Assembly (NCBI RefSeq): GCF_000004075.3
Contig: NC_026657.2
Span: forward strand, 23,902,408 to 23,966,407
Length of the DNA: 64,000 nt
Source of the DNA: Cucumis sativus
Lineage: Eukaryota > Streptophyta > Magnoliopsida > Cucurbitales > Cucurbitaceae
Direction: 5' to 3'
Shown: piece by piece, positions 1 through 12,515 of the stretch
How the letters are laid out: every line of letters starts with the position of its first letter
How positions within the stretch are numbered: position 1 is the first letter of the stretch
The notes under the pieces: model-generated
What the model was told of the DNA's origin: nothing
Database searches by the model: none
Seen by the model: only the letters and a program-made list of their open reading frames with translations
Made by a program: the position numbers and the translations under genes

Positions 1-1109
<1,109 letters not shown>

Positions 1110-2429
1110 TTGTAACACTAAAAGAAAGTAATGTGTATATGATGAAGAATCATTTTGTGCAAGTTGTTTTACTCTTGTGCAACCCACCATGATTAAGTTG
1201 CTTGTGTATCCCTCTTCTATAAGCATTGGAATGTACAATGTACAGTGTCGGAACATAACTCAGAAGTCTTTCCCAAACTAATTCTTTTCTACTTGACTCC
1301 CAACGCAATTAGTTTGTACATTTGATTAGATTTTTTGTTCATCCATTTGTTCTATCCTTAGTTCACGCTGGATATCCGTATATGAATCTGCTCTTGCTTT
1401 GGCATTTTATTGATATTCAGACTTTGCTTTTAATTAGGTTTAGTTTATACGATTTCTGTTTCAGTTTCCTGTTCCAGAACTTTCACGCTATTATTCAACA
1501 ATGTATGATATATATTTTATGTTTGGATATTAGTTGCCTACCATTGAAATACGGTGGTTGTAACAATTGCACCTCAAATGGTATGCCTCCCTAAGTTTGA
1601 TTTTTTTTATACAGATTTTTTTCAAAAGAAAGGAAATTTGTGAAGTCCACCTCAAAAGGGTGAGTAGGGGTAGGAGTGTAATTGGATTGAGTCGGTTTTG
1701 AAACAATCAAATCGATTCGAAACCTCGATTCGAAATGGTATGGTTTTGTGTTCCGTTGGGTCTTTTTTTGTTTTCTTTGTCAAATAATTGATGCATCCAC
1801 AGTCTCACTCCCCATATAGATTGACAATTTTTTCTAAAAAGTTAATCGAGAAATAATATAATGCATTTTAATTTTTGAATGAGTGATCTCTTTCTAGTAT
1901 TAATAACACACACATAATGTCTCTACGATGAAAAGCCTGAAGAAAAAGAACGTACCAATTTACAATACCCAGTTATATGTCATAAGTACTTAGCTATATG
2001 CCAACTTTTAAGACATGATTTGATGGATTTTAGTCAAATTGAGGATCGAGATTTTGTTCTTATTGTTCTTAGTTAACATGCATAACTCCAAACTACATGA
2101 ATAGGATTTAAATTAAAAGAGATTACCTTCATAGTTTCCGAATTGCTCGTCTTCTCTATACCACAGACTCGAATCACCAGTTGTGTTGATTCGCTATTCT
2201 CTACACGTAGGTTCGGATTGTGGGACTCGATGGATGAAGGATTTGAGAGAGAGATGGATAGTTTGGAGAATTGTAAAGGTTTGGAATTAAAATAAAATAA
2301 AACAAAAACTTTGGTGAGTATGAAAATGACCAAAAGTTTTTCTTCATTCACTTTTTCGGATTTTTTTCATGTTCAAAGCTATCACTAATACCTACAATTA
2401 GTGGATATCTCTGATAGCAGTTATCAGTT
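1110..2429. other. Intergenic region after the Rab gene
   Basis: The first 150-200 bases are probably the 3' UTR of the Rab gene. The rest is AT-rich DNA without a convincing gene. Open frames here are short and show no domain. Confidence 0.6.
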
Positions 2430-2990
2430 GTTATCACTAATAACTACTAACAATTATTACAATTTTTTTTTTCGTTTTTCTTAAATTGAAAGCTATCATA
2501 AATAGCAATTGATAGTTGTTATATGTTGCTATCACTGATAGATGTTGTCACTAATAGATTTTAATTTGAGAAATATGTTATCAGTTGATATAATTGATAA
2601 CGCTATTAGCAATAGCTTTAGTCACTAAAGGGTACATTTACTTTCAATTTGAAAATATATAGTAGTAGTTGTTATAGTTAGTTGTTGTCGCTGATAACTG
2701 CTATCACTACTAACAATGATTACAAATATTTCTTTTCGTTTTTCTTAAATTGAAAGCTATCATAAATAGCAATTGATAGTTGTTATAAGTTGCTATCACT
2801 AATAGATGTTATCACTAATAGATTTTAATTTGAGAAATATGTTATCAGTTGATATAATTGATAACGACTATTAGCAATAGCTTTTATCAATGATAGTCAC
2901 TAAAAGGTACAATAACTTTCAATTTGAAAATATATAATAGGAGTTGCTATAATTAGCTATTGTCGCTGATAACTGCTATCAGTGATAGAT
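2430..2990. repeat. Tandem duplication, period about 264 bp, rich in GATA/TATC motifs
   Basis: Two imperfect copies of a roughly 264-bp unit lie head to tail. The shared block beginning CGTTTTTCTTAAATTGAAAG occurs at 2473 and again at 2737, and similarity continues through the following bases. The units are full of TATCACTAATAG, CTATCAGTGATAG and related words. The copies differ by substitutions and small indels, including an extra ATCAATGATAGTC-like segment in the second. Confidence 0.85.
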
Positions 2991-4743
2991 TTCAATTTAG
3001 GAAATGTGATATTAGTTGCTATCACTAATATCTTCTATTAGCGATGTTATCAATTGATATTTCTAATAGATATTATAAGTGATTTTTCTGTATTTCTACC
3101 GATGTATAGATTTATAAGGAAAATAAGATATTATAACTATTCACTCTACTTTGTTATGAACTCTTTTCTATCTTTCAACCTTTCAATTTCCTCCTCTTTC
3201 AAATTTTGTAGTATCCATCAATTTCCCTCTCTCAATTTCTTTTTTTTCATTCAAACTCATAAATCACAACAAAAAAACTAAGATGTGAAGAAGAAATCAA
3301 ATGATCATTCTTATGTTCTCTTATATTATTCATTTTTGTTGTATTATATTTATTTACTTCTACATATAAATATGTTTGATTGTATTCTTTCATGGATGTT
3401 TAAATCATGTAATCCTTATATTTTTTTTTTTAAAATGTAAACATGTGATATAAATATGTTTGTGTATATCTTTTTGAGATATGTTTGAATCATGTGACCA
3501 TAAATTTTGTCTTTTAGAATTCAAGAATAGAGAATCTTGGACATTGTAAAAGAATACATTCTTCACTTAAGTTTTCCATTATATCTTATAAAATACATTA
3601 AACATTAAAACATTAACATAAAATCACTTTTAATTCTCTCCATTTTCCACTTTCAATTAGAAATATCTTTTCATGTAAATATTTTTTCTTCAACAAACTC
3701 AGTGTCAAATAATTTTAATGATAACAATCTTTTATATCTTTTTTTTTAAAAATGATGTATGTTTTTGTATTTTTGAAAACTAAATTTGTTGAATTTTGTT
3801 TTATATATAATATTTTTTATTTACTTCATATATTTTTAAAATTTATTTAACAAGTTAAAAGAGTGGAGAGTGTATTGAAAATAGGGTAGTAATATATAAG
3901 GACAGAATTGATGTGATAAATACAAAATGGGATAAAGTTGAAGTGAAAGGCATAAAAAAGATAAAGTTGTGTAGAGAAGAAAAGAAAAGTAAAAATGTAA
4001 AGTGAGAGAGGGAAGGGGATATGGTGTGGGGGCAGAAATTGAATTATAAAAACAAAGGGTTCACTTTCCTTCCCGCTCTAAAATATATATATTAACTTTC
4101 AATCAAATTTCTCAAAAATTTCCCTCCAAATTGTTATATTCGAAATTTCAATTCTGATTTTTCCACCCAAATAAAAGTTAAATTATTATCTTACAATTCA
4201 TTTCATATTATTCTCAAATTTCTACTTCATTTATTTAGTCTAAAAGAAATTTGGTTGTTTAGAGTAAAATTACTTTAATTCCACAGTTATTAAATACAAT
4301 AGAAAAAAGAAGTATTTATTACCATTACCAAGAAAAGGAAATCCAAACATTTTTTTTGTTTCTTCTTTTTACCTACTTCTAACATGTAAAAGTAAATGAA
4401 GAATTGGAAAACAAAAGTTTTTGTGTTAGATTGTGAGTTGATGGAATTGATGTAGATTATATATATATATATATAAAGAAAGGTATAGATTTAAATCTGT
4501 TTCCGAAATCCATTTGAAATTGATGAATTTTGGAATTTCATAATTTGATTGGATCTAAAAAGAGAAAAGAAGATTACTTAATCCACAGAATTGATTATTG
4601 AATTGGTGATAGCTTGTTTAGAACGGAACCGGCAATTCCAAAGTTCCAAAATTGGGTGAAATTTAGATTTAAAGAAAAAAAAAAAAAGAAAAGAAAATTT
4701 AAATCACCCGCTATTTTTCAAAACCCTATCCCCAATTTCATTC
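2991..4743. other. AT-rich intergenic region and distal promoter of the RNR small-subunit gene
   Basis: No gene is recognisable. The stretch is AT-rich with poly-T/poly-A runs and a short TA microsatellite near 4459-4474. A CTTCCCGC word near 4070 resembles an E2F site but does not fit the usual consensus in its first base. The last few hundred bases are presumably promoter of the gene at 4844. Confidence 0.55.
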
Positions 4744-4749
4744 TATAAA
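4744..4749 (+). promoter_or_regulatory. TATA box of the RNR small-subunit gene
   Basis: TATAAA lies 95 bp upstream of the start codon at 4844, within CTATAAAAACC. It is followed by a C-rich leader typical of plant 5' UTRs. The spacing would allow a transcript start near 4775-4780. Confidence 0.65.
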
Positions 4750-4843
4750 AACCCTACCTCTCCACTCCTTCCTCCACCATCGAAAAATCCCCCAATTTCA
4801 CAGCCTCAACCTTTTTATTCATCCCCTCTTCCAATTCCCCGCC

Positions 4844-5833
4844 ATGCCTTCCATTCCCGATGAGCCTCTCCTCGCCCCTAACCCTGATCGCTTCTGCATG
4901 TTCCCCATTCAATATCCCCAAATCTGGGAGATGTACAAGAAGGCCGAAGCCTCCTTCTGGACCGCCGAAGAGGTCGATCTCTCTCAAGACACTCGCCATT
5001 GGGATTCCTTAACTTCCGACGAGAAGCATTTCATCACTCACGTCCTTGCCTTCTTCGCTGCCTCTGATGGTATCGTCTTGGAGAACCTTGCCGGTCGGTT
5101 CATGAAGGAAGTTCAAGTCGCTGAAGTCAGAGCCTTCTACGGTTTCCAAATTGCTATCGAGAACATTCATTCCGAGATGTATAGTCTTCTCCTCGAAACT
5201 TACATCAAAGATTCGAATGAGAAGAATCGCTTGTTTCATGCTATTGATACTGTCCCCTGTGTCAAGAAGAAGGCCGATTGGGCGTTGAAGTGGATTGACA
5301 GCACGGAGTCATTTGCTGAGCGGATTTTGGCATTTGCTTGTGTTGAGGGAATTTTCTTCTCAGGTAGTTTCTGTTCTATTTTCTGGTTGAAAAAACGTGG
5401 GTTAATGCCTGGACTAACATTCTCAAACGAGTTGATTTCAAGAGATGAAGGTCTTCATTGTGATTTTGCATGTTTGTTGTATTCGTTGTTGAGGAAGAAA
5501 TTGAATGTGGATCGAGTGAAGGAGATTGTTATGGAGGCTGTGAATATAGAGAGGGAATTCGTTTGTGATGCTTTGCCGGTGGCTCTAGTTGGAATGAATG
5601 GAGACCTTATGAGCCAATACATTGAATTTGTGGCAGATAGATTGGTTGGAGCATTGGGGTATGACAAAATCTACAATGTGCAAAATCCATTTGATTGGAT
5701 GGAGTTGATTTCCTTGCAAGGGAAGACTAATTTCTTTGAGAAAAGAGTTGGGGAATATCAAAAGGCATCTGTGATGTCAAATCTAAATGGAAATGGAGGA
5801 ATTCATGAGTTTAAGATGGATGAAGATTTCTGA
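4844..5833 (+). CDS. RNR2: Ribonucleoside-diphosphate reductase small subunit (R2), intronless
   Basis: This 329-residue protein is the R2 subunit of class I ribonucleotide reductase, which holds the di-iron/tyrosyl radical cofactor and works with R1 to make dNTPs for DNA synthesis. The reading frame is uninterrupted. All cofactor residues are present: D75 (AASDG), E106 and H109 (IENIHSEMY), the radical tyrosine Y113, E168 (ACVEG), and E202 and H205 (DEGLH). The C-terminus ends FKMDEDF, the type of tail by which eukaryotic R2 binds R1. The start is in a C-rich context (gccATGcc) about 95 bp after a TATA box. Length fits plant R2 proteins (about 330-340 residues, including Arabidopsis TSO2 and RNR2A). 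Expression is expected to peak in S phase, but that is family knowledge, not read from the sequence. Confidence 0.97.
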   Translation: MPSIPDEPLLAPNPDRFCMFPIQYPQIWEMYKKAEASFWTAEEVDLSQDTRHWDSLTSDEKHFITHVLAFFAASDGIVLENLAGRFMKEVQVAEVRAFYGFQIAIENIHSEMYSLLLETYIKDSNEKNRLFHAIDTVPCVKKKADWALKWIDSTESFAERILAFACVEGIFFSGSFCSIFWLKKRGLMPGLTFSNELISRDEGLHCDFACLLYSLLRKKLNVDRVKEIVMEAVNIEREFVCDALPVALVGMNGDLMSQYIEFVADRLVGALGYDKIYNVQNPFDWMELISLQGKTNFFEKRVGEYQKASVMSNLNGNGGIHEFKMDEDF

Positions 5834-6614
5834 AGATTGAAGATAAAGATGAGTTCACTGTGTAGAATAATATTTGTGGGTTCTTCTTTCTTTTAATTCT
5901 TATATGTAGTTTAGTATTTAGGGATTAGATTTGATTAAGTATGGTTAATTTAAGATTAAAAAAAAAAAATGTTTCATGGTTTGGGTTTAGGTTTATGTTG
6001 AATTTGGTGTGTTATGGCCACAAACTATGGCAGATTTAAGAAGCCTAAGATATGATGAGGGAAAAGAACCATTTTGTGATACTTGTTTTGCTGCTGTTAT
6101 GCATCTTTGTTAAAGCATTATTATGTATTATAGTGTTTCATCATATAACACTGGCAACTCTACTTGCCAAATCTATTTTTATATCCTTTGATGACAAAAT
6201 TTGAAGGTTTTTTTTTTTTTTTATTTGGATCCCAGATTCTAATGAAGTGTAGGGTATAATCATCTAAAAAAATTGCCGTTTGAAGCTTTCTTTTTTCCCT
6301 TCATTAATAATTTGTAACACTCATTTGGAGTTTGGTTTTATGCGAAAGATCTGGGAAATGGTCCAACATTTTTACTTGAAACTATTAAAATGTAAGTCTT
6401 TTTTATTTTTAGCATAAAAGGAAACTTTTTTAAAAATATTAAAAAATATCCCTTTTCACCTTTGTTTGTGCAAAAGACCCTCTCCAACTTCCTTTCCTCT
6501 TCACGTTAGTTCCTTCTTCATCTTCTTCGTCCCTTGTTTGTGATCGAATATTTAAATCAGGTGCATCGCCCCTCGTATCCATCCTCAACATTTGGTTTGC
6601 ATTTGCTACAACGT
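5834..6614. other. 3' UTR and downstream intergenic region of the RNR gene
   Basis: It begins with the RNR 3' UTR, with AT-rich polyadenylation-like sequence around 5880-5970. The remainder has poly-T tracts and no gene. Confidence 0.5.
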
Positions 6615-6731
6615 TTACTAAGAACTCCTATTTCACTTTTAGGTGCCAAACCCTTACTAAGAACTCCTATTTCACTTTTAGGTGCCAAACCCTTACTAAG
6701 AACTCCTATTTCACTTTTAGGTGCCAAACCC
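6615..6731. repeat. Three identical tandem copies of a 39-bp unit
   Basis: The unit starts TTACTAAGAACTCCTATTTC and ends GTGCCAAACCC. Copies lie at 6615-6653, 6654-6692 and 6693-6731 and are identical base for base. The period is a multiple of three, so an open frame of 13-residue repeats exists on the plus strand, but it has no other coding support. Confidence 0.95.
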
Positions 6732-7700
6732 TAACTCTTTTGAGGGTAAGTCTTTTGAAGGAACAAATCTTATCCATGCTCTAACTTTCAATTTTATTTT
6801 TGCCTTTTTCCTTGAATGACATAGTATTTTAGTTTAATATTATTTAATTAAATTTGATTTAACTGAATTAATATAAAACTATAAGATATTGAAGAGATCT
6901 TCTTATGTTTTGAATGAAATATTAATTAAATATGATTGAATTAACTATTAACTAATTGATTAATGATTAATTAATTAGTTAATTTAATTTTTTTATTAAT
7001 TTAATATTTTTTGAATTAATAGAATCTTATGATTCTCTCTTACGTTAAGAAAAAGAAAAATAGTTTTTCTTAACCAAAATAAAAAGAATAATTTTGCTTT
7101 TATGCGAAATAGTTTCTCCCTAAAACTTTTACCTTCCAAATCGTTCCCACAAACTAATCTCATCTCAAAGGATAGGAATGTTTCCAATGGGTGGTGTTCT
7201 CAATTCGATGGATTGTAGATTTAGAGACGTCAACAAGAGTAAGTTCTATGTAACTTTTAATTTAAAAGCATGCTTAGTTTTTTTTATTTAGAATTTTGAT
7301 TCTAAATATTGTCAATGTACTGGTATTTGGAATTTCCAAATTAAATTGAGGAATGATTTTGTAAAATCTTCTGCTGTCAAAGGTTTTTATCCCTACACTG
7401 AGCTCAACAAACAACCCTCCTCCTTTGGCTTCCATTCTTCCTGAAACTCAACTTCTCTCAAAGTCTTCTCTTATTACCTTGCACTTAAAGTGGAATGGTG
7501 TAAAATGACAGAAAGAAGGATTTGTTGTATTTAAAATAACTCTTTTTGTTAAACATCCTTGGCCAATTCTGTGAACTTCTTCTCATATTCAGAAACTGAG
7601 AGTTCTTCCTATTCTAGATGGAGAAACTCATCTCTCTTCCCATTTGTATATGTCTCAAAAATATATTTGCTATTGAATTTTTCTTTAAAATCTTTCTAGT
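6732..7700. other. AT-rich intergenic region
   Basis: No gene is seen. 6830-7010 is almost pure A/T with many TTAATTAA-like words. The later part may belong to the internal region of the minus-strand retrotransposon whose gag remnant follows, but no protein similarity is readable. Confidence 0.45.
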
Positions 7701-8090
7701 TTACTCTTCTCCCCCTATTTTCCTCTGGAGTCCACCAATCTTCAATCTCTTTTGCAATAAAAACACATCCAAATTTACTTTCCTCTCTTTCGGGCATTGC
7801 ATAACTTTGGAACACTTTTTCAATGTTCTTATCCACTTTTCCGCTTCCTTTGGTTGAGTAGTTCCAACTAACTTTGTAGCTCCTAACTCCTTTAACCTTT
7901 CTATTCCAAACTTCTTCTCAAGTTGTTGTCCCATGACATCTATCAACCTCTTAGCAAGCCTATGATACACTACTTCTTCTTCTTCTCTTCTTGCATCAAG
8001 ATTGATTGAATGTGTTTCTAAGTCCATTGTGGGCTTAGTGGCTGTCCTTGATCTGACTCTCCTTGGTGGCATAACCTCATAAGACGTCAC
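7701..8090 (-). pseudogene. Gag remnant of a Ty3/gypsy-type LTR retrotransposon
   Basis: The minus-strand frame (129 residues) begins near MPPRR, a common start of plant gypsy Gag proteins. It then has a basic and acidic low-complexity N-terminus. Residues about 76-115 resemble the retrotransposon Gag capsid domain: LVGTTQPKEAEKWIRTLKK, then a VMQCPKERKV segment, as in the usual 'EAE.WI..L' and 'KV..A.F.L' pattern. The frame degrades right after the segment expected to read 'EAE.WW', and no protease, reverse transcriptase or integrase follows at lower coordinates. The element is therefore truncated. Its leader and 5' LTR lie at higher coordinates. Confidence 0.7.
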
Positions 8091-9361
8091 AAGGTTGTTC
8101 GAGATTTCTCACTTTAAAGCTCTGTGTTTTTCCTCTTGATCGAATAGAACCGAGTTTTAACACCTTTGTTCTGAGATTCTACTTTCGAGTACTTGTTTCG
8201 CTTGATAAACTCCAGAATGCTTGGTTGTTTTATTTGTGTGCATGCAATGTTTGTTCATGGATGTGTTGTATTAAAGCTCTAAATGTGTGACTTAGTAGGG
8301 GATTAGGATAGGATCATGCGATAAAAGGTGCTATCCTACCTATGTGTTGCTGGTTTCCAAATAATAAACATGTAGTACATAGTTTTCCTATCACTTGTCC
8401 AAGTGTAAGTGAAACGAAAGGTTTCGTGGGAAGTCTAGGGTCAAACATAGGAAATTTCTATCAAACCTTTGTTATAAAGCGTACTTCTCAAGGCAGTATA
8501 CAATAGCTATACAGTATAAAGTAAAATTACAACTAATAAGCTAATTCTACTATTTATACTAAAGACTCTATAAAAGGTGGTATGGAATGGTGAAAAGAAG
8601 AGGGATGGACTAACTTGTGTTAAGAAAGTGTGAAGGAAGGTCTTTGCGTTGTAGGGCAATTAAGATACGTGGTGGTCCTTGATGCGATATAGATCAATTA
8701 ACCATCTTTTAATTAAGGTGAACACCCTTCAATGCCTTAAATGCCACACTTGCTCGCATCTCGGAGTGCAAATGATAAAGATTGATTAAGCGATAACTAT
8801 CCATAAGTTTTTACTTATAAGACTTATATTACCTCTCATTTAAGGGTGACAACCTCTCACTGCCAAGTTACCACACTTGTTTTCCTTCCAGGACACAAAT
8901 GATGGAGGTTTAATCACGAAGATGGAGTTTGTGGGCAAACTCTTTCTTGTGCATGTTAGCTATGTCCTTGCTACTTACTCTCTCAAGTAGTTGGTGACAG
9001 ATGATGTCCAAGCTATAGAGTAAAGCTTAACTAACAGGATAAACCTTATAAGTTAGGCTTCTTATTAGGAACTTATCACAAGCCTAAATCACTAATAATA
9101 CACTTTGATAAATGAACAGAAAAGATATGAAAGATTGAAAATGAATAAATTTGCAATGTATTAAATGATATAGGCCTTTGGTCACGGTACAATATAACTC
9201 ATACATTACAATGAAATACAAAAATCAAAAGTAAAGAAATGAAGTCCAGCGGCAGAATGCCTAAGCATTCTTTGGTTCGTTTACAAGTTAGGGTGAAGTA
9301 GAATATGGTTTTATCTCTAGTTTCCTTTAAGCTCTCACTTACAGTTGACCAGAGAAAGGAT
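8091..9361 (-). mobile_element. Leader and inner part of the 5' LTR of the gag-bearing retrotransposon (minus strand)
   Basis: No gene. Read on the minus strand, the stretch shares words with the LTR-containing region at 18253-19800: a TTTGTATTT...TGTAATGTA block, and towards its end a 'CTATGTT(T/C)GACCCTA' block followed by 'CTTACACTTRGACAAG'. I read it as the inner part of the 5' LTR plus the leader before gag. It continues at 12007 on the other side of an inserted solo LTR. The exact LTR/leader boundary and primer-binding site were not found. Confidence 0.55.
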
Positions 9362-9366
9362 AGAAA
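9362..9366. repeat. Target-site duplication, left copy (AGAAA)
   Basis: AGAAA directly precedes the solo LTR and recurs at 12002-12006 directly after it. Five base pairs is the usual LTR-retrotransposon duplication length. Confidence 0.75.
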
Positions 9367-12001
9367 TATCACACCCCACCCCAGACACTTGCTTGCTCGG
9401 TCCAAGACGTAGCGTGATGTCAGCCAAAGTCGTTCGACTCAAGAACAACTTCAACTAACACATGACATGAAAGCATGAAACATTTAAACAATGAAAAACT
9501 TTATATCATAAGGATAGAACATTTAACAGCAGAAGTCCTAAAACTCTTAAATAACTTTAAAACCATAGGATAGCCCATTTGAAATTTCCATTTTATAAGT
9601 ACCAAGTAAACATATATATTATACATGAAGATATGAATTCTTGAGTAAATATAGTAATGCTTTTAGTAAAACAATTCCTTTTATGAAAAAAAAAAAAACT
9701 AAGTTGACCTGACAGTAGTAAGTTCAACACGCAGAGATTCCACAATCTGTATATGAAAAGTGGAAAAATATTTTGAAAGAGTAAGTCAAAAGATTTAGTG
9801 AACAACAATTTTAGAAAACATGTTTTCATAAACAGTTTAGTTATAAAACTGAAACTTAAATACATTTATCAATAAACAATCATTTTATAACATAAAACTT
9901 AAAACATTTGCATAGCTTTTCAAAGATAGTCTTCCATAGCCACAGACAATATTTATCTCTTCGTCCGAAGACGGAACAGTCGTTGGGAAGCTATCCCCCT
10001 CCTTTAAGGCATGAAAAATATACCCTTCCTGATGACCCATAAACTATAGGTTCGTGAACTCTAACATCAGTATGGAGTTAAACACATGTATATAATAGGC
10101 CTCATGAAATTTTCGAGCATGGAGAAATTATTTGAAAACATTGAAATATTTTCCTTGAACTTGATCATGAAATTAATTCAAACATGGTATAACTTGAACA
10201 TTGGTGCTTAAACTTTTATCAATAAATCATAACTTGAAATAATAACTTGAAATCATACTTTATAAATCATTTTCACAAACTATTGCTTGTAAAGATTGAA
10301 AACATGCTTAATAGATACTTTAGAAATCATGGTGTTACTCATTGCACTTGACCAGAGCATTAATCGTGATATTCCTCTCAAGCTTCCTTGATCTGAAAAA
10401 TCCATATTTATTCATTTTATTTAGTCTTTTGAATAAGAAAATATCCAAAATTTTCCTTAAATTTCTCAAAAATATCACAACAGTTCAAAATAGTCCAAAA
10501 ATAGCTCAATGGTGCCCAGTGACATGATGGATAGGGTTGGCCACGTCTGCATGACCTAAGGTCTTGTCGCGTGTAACCTTGCAATGAAGGGTGCCGCACG
10601 CGTCCTTACCATCTACCCAGTACACCCACACCACATGTGCCTTGCGCGCGTTGTGTTCCCCACACATTATGCGTACTAACCTCTAACGCAAGGTCATGCA
10701 CTCAAACTGTGTCATGGCCTTGTCATGTGTGTGCAAAACTAACTAAAGTAGCCTCTAAACTGAAATTTCATACTCATCTCGCCCACACATGCAAGCCTCT
10801 TGTCCACTATCCAAAACACTGTTTTTCGTCCAAAATCATGACCCAAATTTAAAAAATCATAACTTAAAATCCATAATTTTTTTTAACAAATTTCGTTCTA
10901 CAAAGTTGCTCTGAATTGTCTTAACTTTCTTACCTCAAATTTCCAAAGAAAAATTCCAAGAAACGAGTCCTATAGCCTTCTGAGTGTGTACCTTGCTTAG
11001 ATTCTCCTAGAAAATGAACTTCTCGCCTAATCTTGATCCAAACACCTACCTCATTGAATTCAAACTAAACAACAACACTCTCTCACAAACGACTTAATTT
11101 CTAAACTTTTAAGATCAATTTGAATTATTTTGCACGAGTAAGTTGTGATAACTCCTTTGCTGAAGACAACTATTTATAGAAGTCCTTGCTTGAGATTAAG
11201 TTGATACTTAATCTTGATTAGACTCACATTTTAAGCTTGTGATTACACCTCATCAACTCCCCCATGTCCTCCTGGCCACAAAAAATGCATGTTAACATGG
11301 TTAGGACACCTAGATAAACTTTAAGCTGAATGCCCTAATCATGCCACGTTGTTGTGCTACTCACGTGGCTAACCTCCATGGTTTTATCGAATAGTCTTAG
11401 CCTCAAAATCTCTCAACGCCTAGCCTTGGTTGCCTAGCTAATTGCATGCTAACCTCTATGTCCATCTCACCAAGCCTTGGTTGCCCAACTAAAACGCCAA
11501 AGTTCAAACACCTAGCCTCAAGCCCCATGCTAGCCTCTTAAACATTAATGCCACAAACCTCTCTTGTGTGTCCTTCCTCATGTAGACAAGCCTTCCTCAC
11601 ATGACTAACCTCTCATAAGTAGCCTTCCTCGCTCAATGACACATCTTTGGAGGTTACTTTTCATGGCTTTGCCACCTAGTCCATGTCCCAAACACCTAAC
11701 CATGACCACACACCAATGCTTAGAGGTTTTCAAGCCTCATCTTGTTGCCCAACTAACATCTTTTAAAGGTTATTTTGTCCCTTTTTTTGTCCACACAACC
11801 TTCAAACGCCTAATGTGTCTCTTCTTGACACTTAGCCAATTTTTTTAACTTTTCTCTTTTTCTTAAATCTATACTCTAACTGTTGATCTCTCCAAATAGT
11901 TTTAATTTCTTTTCCTCTAAATTTCACTTTTTCCTTGTTCCTAATAACTTCCAAAGGTTTAAGAAATTTTGAGGTTTCATAAGAAATTTTGGGGTTTCAC
12001 A
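9367..12001. mobile_element. Solo LTR, 2635 bp (family with TGTCACACC start)
   Basis: The element starts TATCACACC (canonical TGTCACACC with G to A) and ends GGGTTTCACA, between perfect AGAAA duplications. It is homologous to the element at 40306-42993: both have a 'CATAACTTAAAATC / TATAACTAAAAATC' block followed by 'TTAACTTTCTTACCT', then 'GTAGCC' or 'ATAGCC', 'ACCTTGCT(T/C)AGATTC', and a long run of 'CTAACCTCTA'/'GCCTAACC' words near the right end. No Gag or Pol similarity is visible inside, so it is most simply a solo LTR left by recombination between the two LTRs of a large element. A non-autonomous unit of the same shape is the alternative. It lies inside the LTR of another retrotransposon. 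Confidence 0.75.
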
Positions 12002-12006
12002 AGAAA
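12002..12006. repeat. Target-site duplication, right copy (AGAAA)
   Basis: Identical to 9362-9366; see the solo LTR between them. Confidence 0.75.
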
Positions 12007-12515
12007 TCTTTTACAAAACGCAGAAAAATTATTCCATTTTGTCGGCTCTCATGGAGCTCTCTAGGTTTTGGTCCATTAAAACCAGAAAAAGTAAATGGTA
12101 GGTAAGGAGCCATTGTATAGACTTCTTTCGACGGAAAACTTCTATTCTTCTGATCATGTCAACGCCAATTGCAGTTCTTTGTAAAGTCATATCAACTTCA
12201 ACTATAATTCTTGCCTGCTAGTGCGTGATGATGTGGTTTTATGCCTAAGGATGTTAATTGCCAAATAGGAATCCTAGCACATACCTTTTGCACATGAATT
12301 CCTTTGTGATTCATTGTATCTTTTTTTCTTTATAATTATGTGATAAAACACTGAAAAGCAAGATAAAACAGACATGGAGATCTACTTATTCAAGTTTTAT
12401 TCTCTTATATTTATGATTTTGCGATAGAAGCTAGCATTTTGACACAATATCTTGTATTTTGGCTCCATTATTCTACTTTAAAGGTCATAATAACTTGTAT
12501 TTCTACAAGTTATCA
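12007..12515 (-). mobile_element. Outer part of the 5' LTR of the gag-bearing retrotransposon (minus strand)
   Basis: On the minus strand the LTR begins at 12515 with TGATAACTTG, exactly as the LTR at 18253 does on the plus strand. The first bases form the same hairpin (8-bp stem, GAAA loop) at 12492-12511. A 'GTCTGTTTTATCTTGCTTTT' segment near 12370 resembles 'GTCTGTTTATTGCGTTTTTC' near 18395. It is separated from the rest of its LTR by the solo LTR insertion. Together the two pieces give an LTR plus leader of about the same length as the 18253 copy. Confidence 0.6.

Noticed and set aside
4065..4078. E2F-binding site in the RNR promoter (CTTCCCGC)
   Set aside because: It misses the A/T at the first consensus position and lies about 770 bp upstream of the start codon; not enough to call.
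6615..6731. CRISPR-like regular repeats
   Set aside because: The three units are contiguous without spacers and the DNA is plant nuclear; it is a tandem minisatellite.
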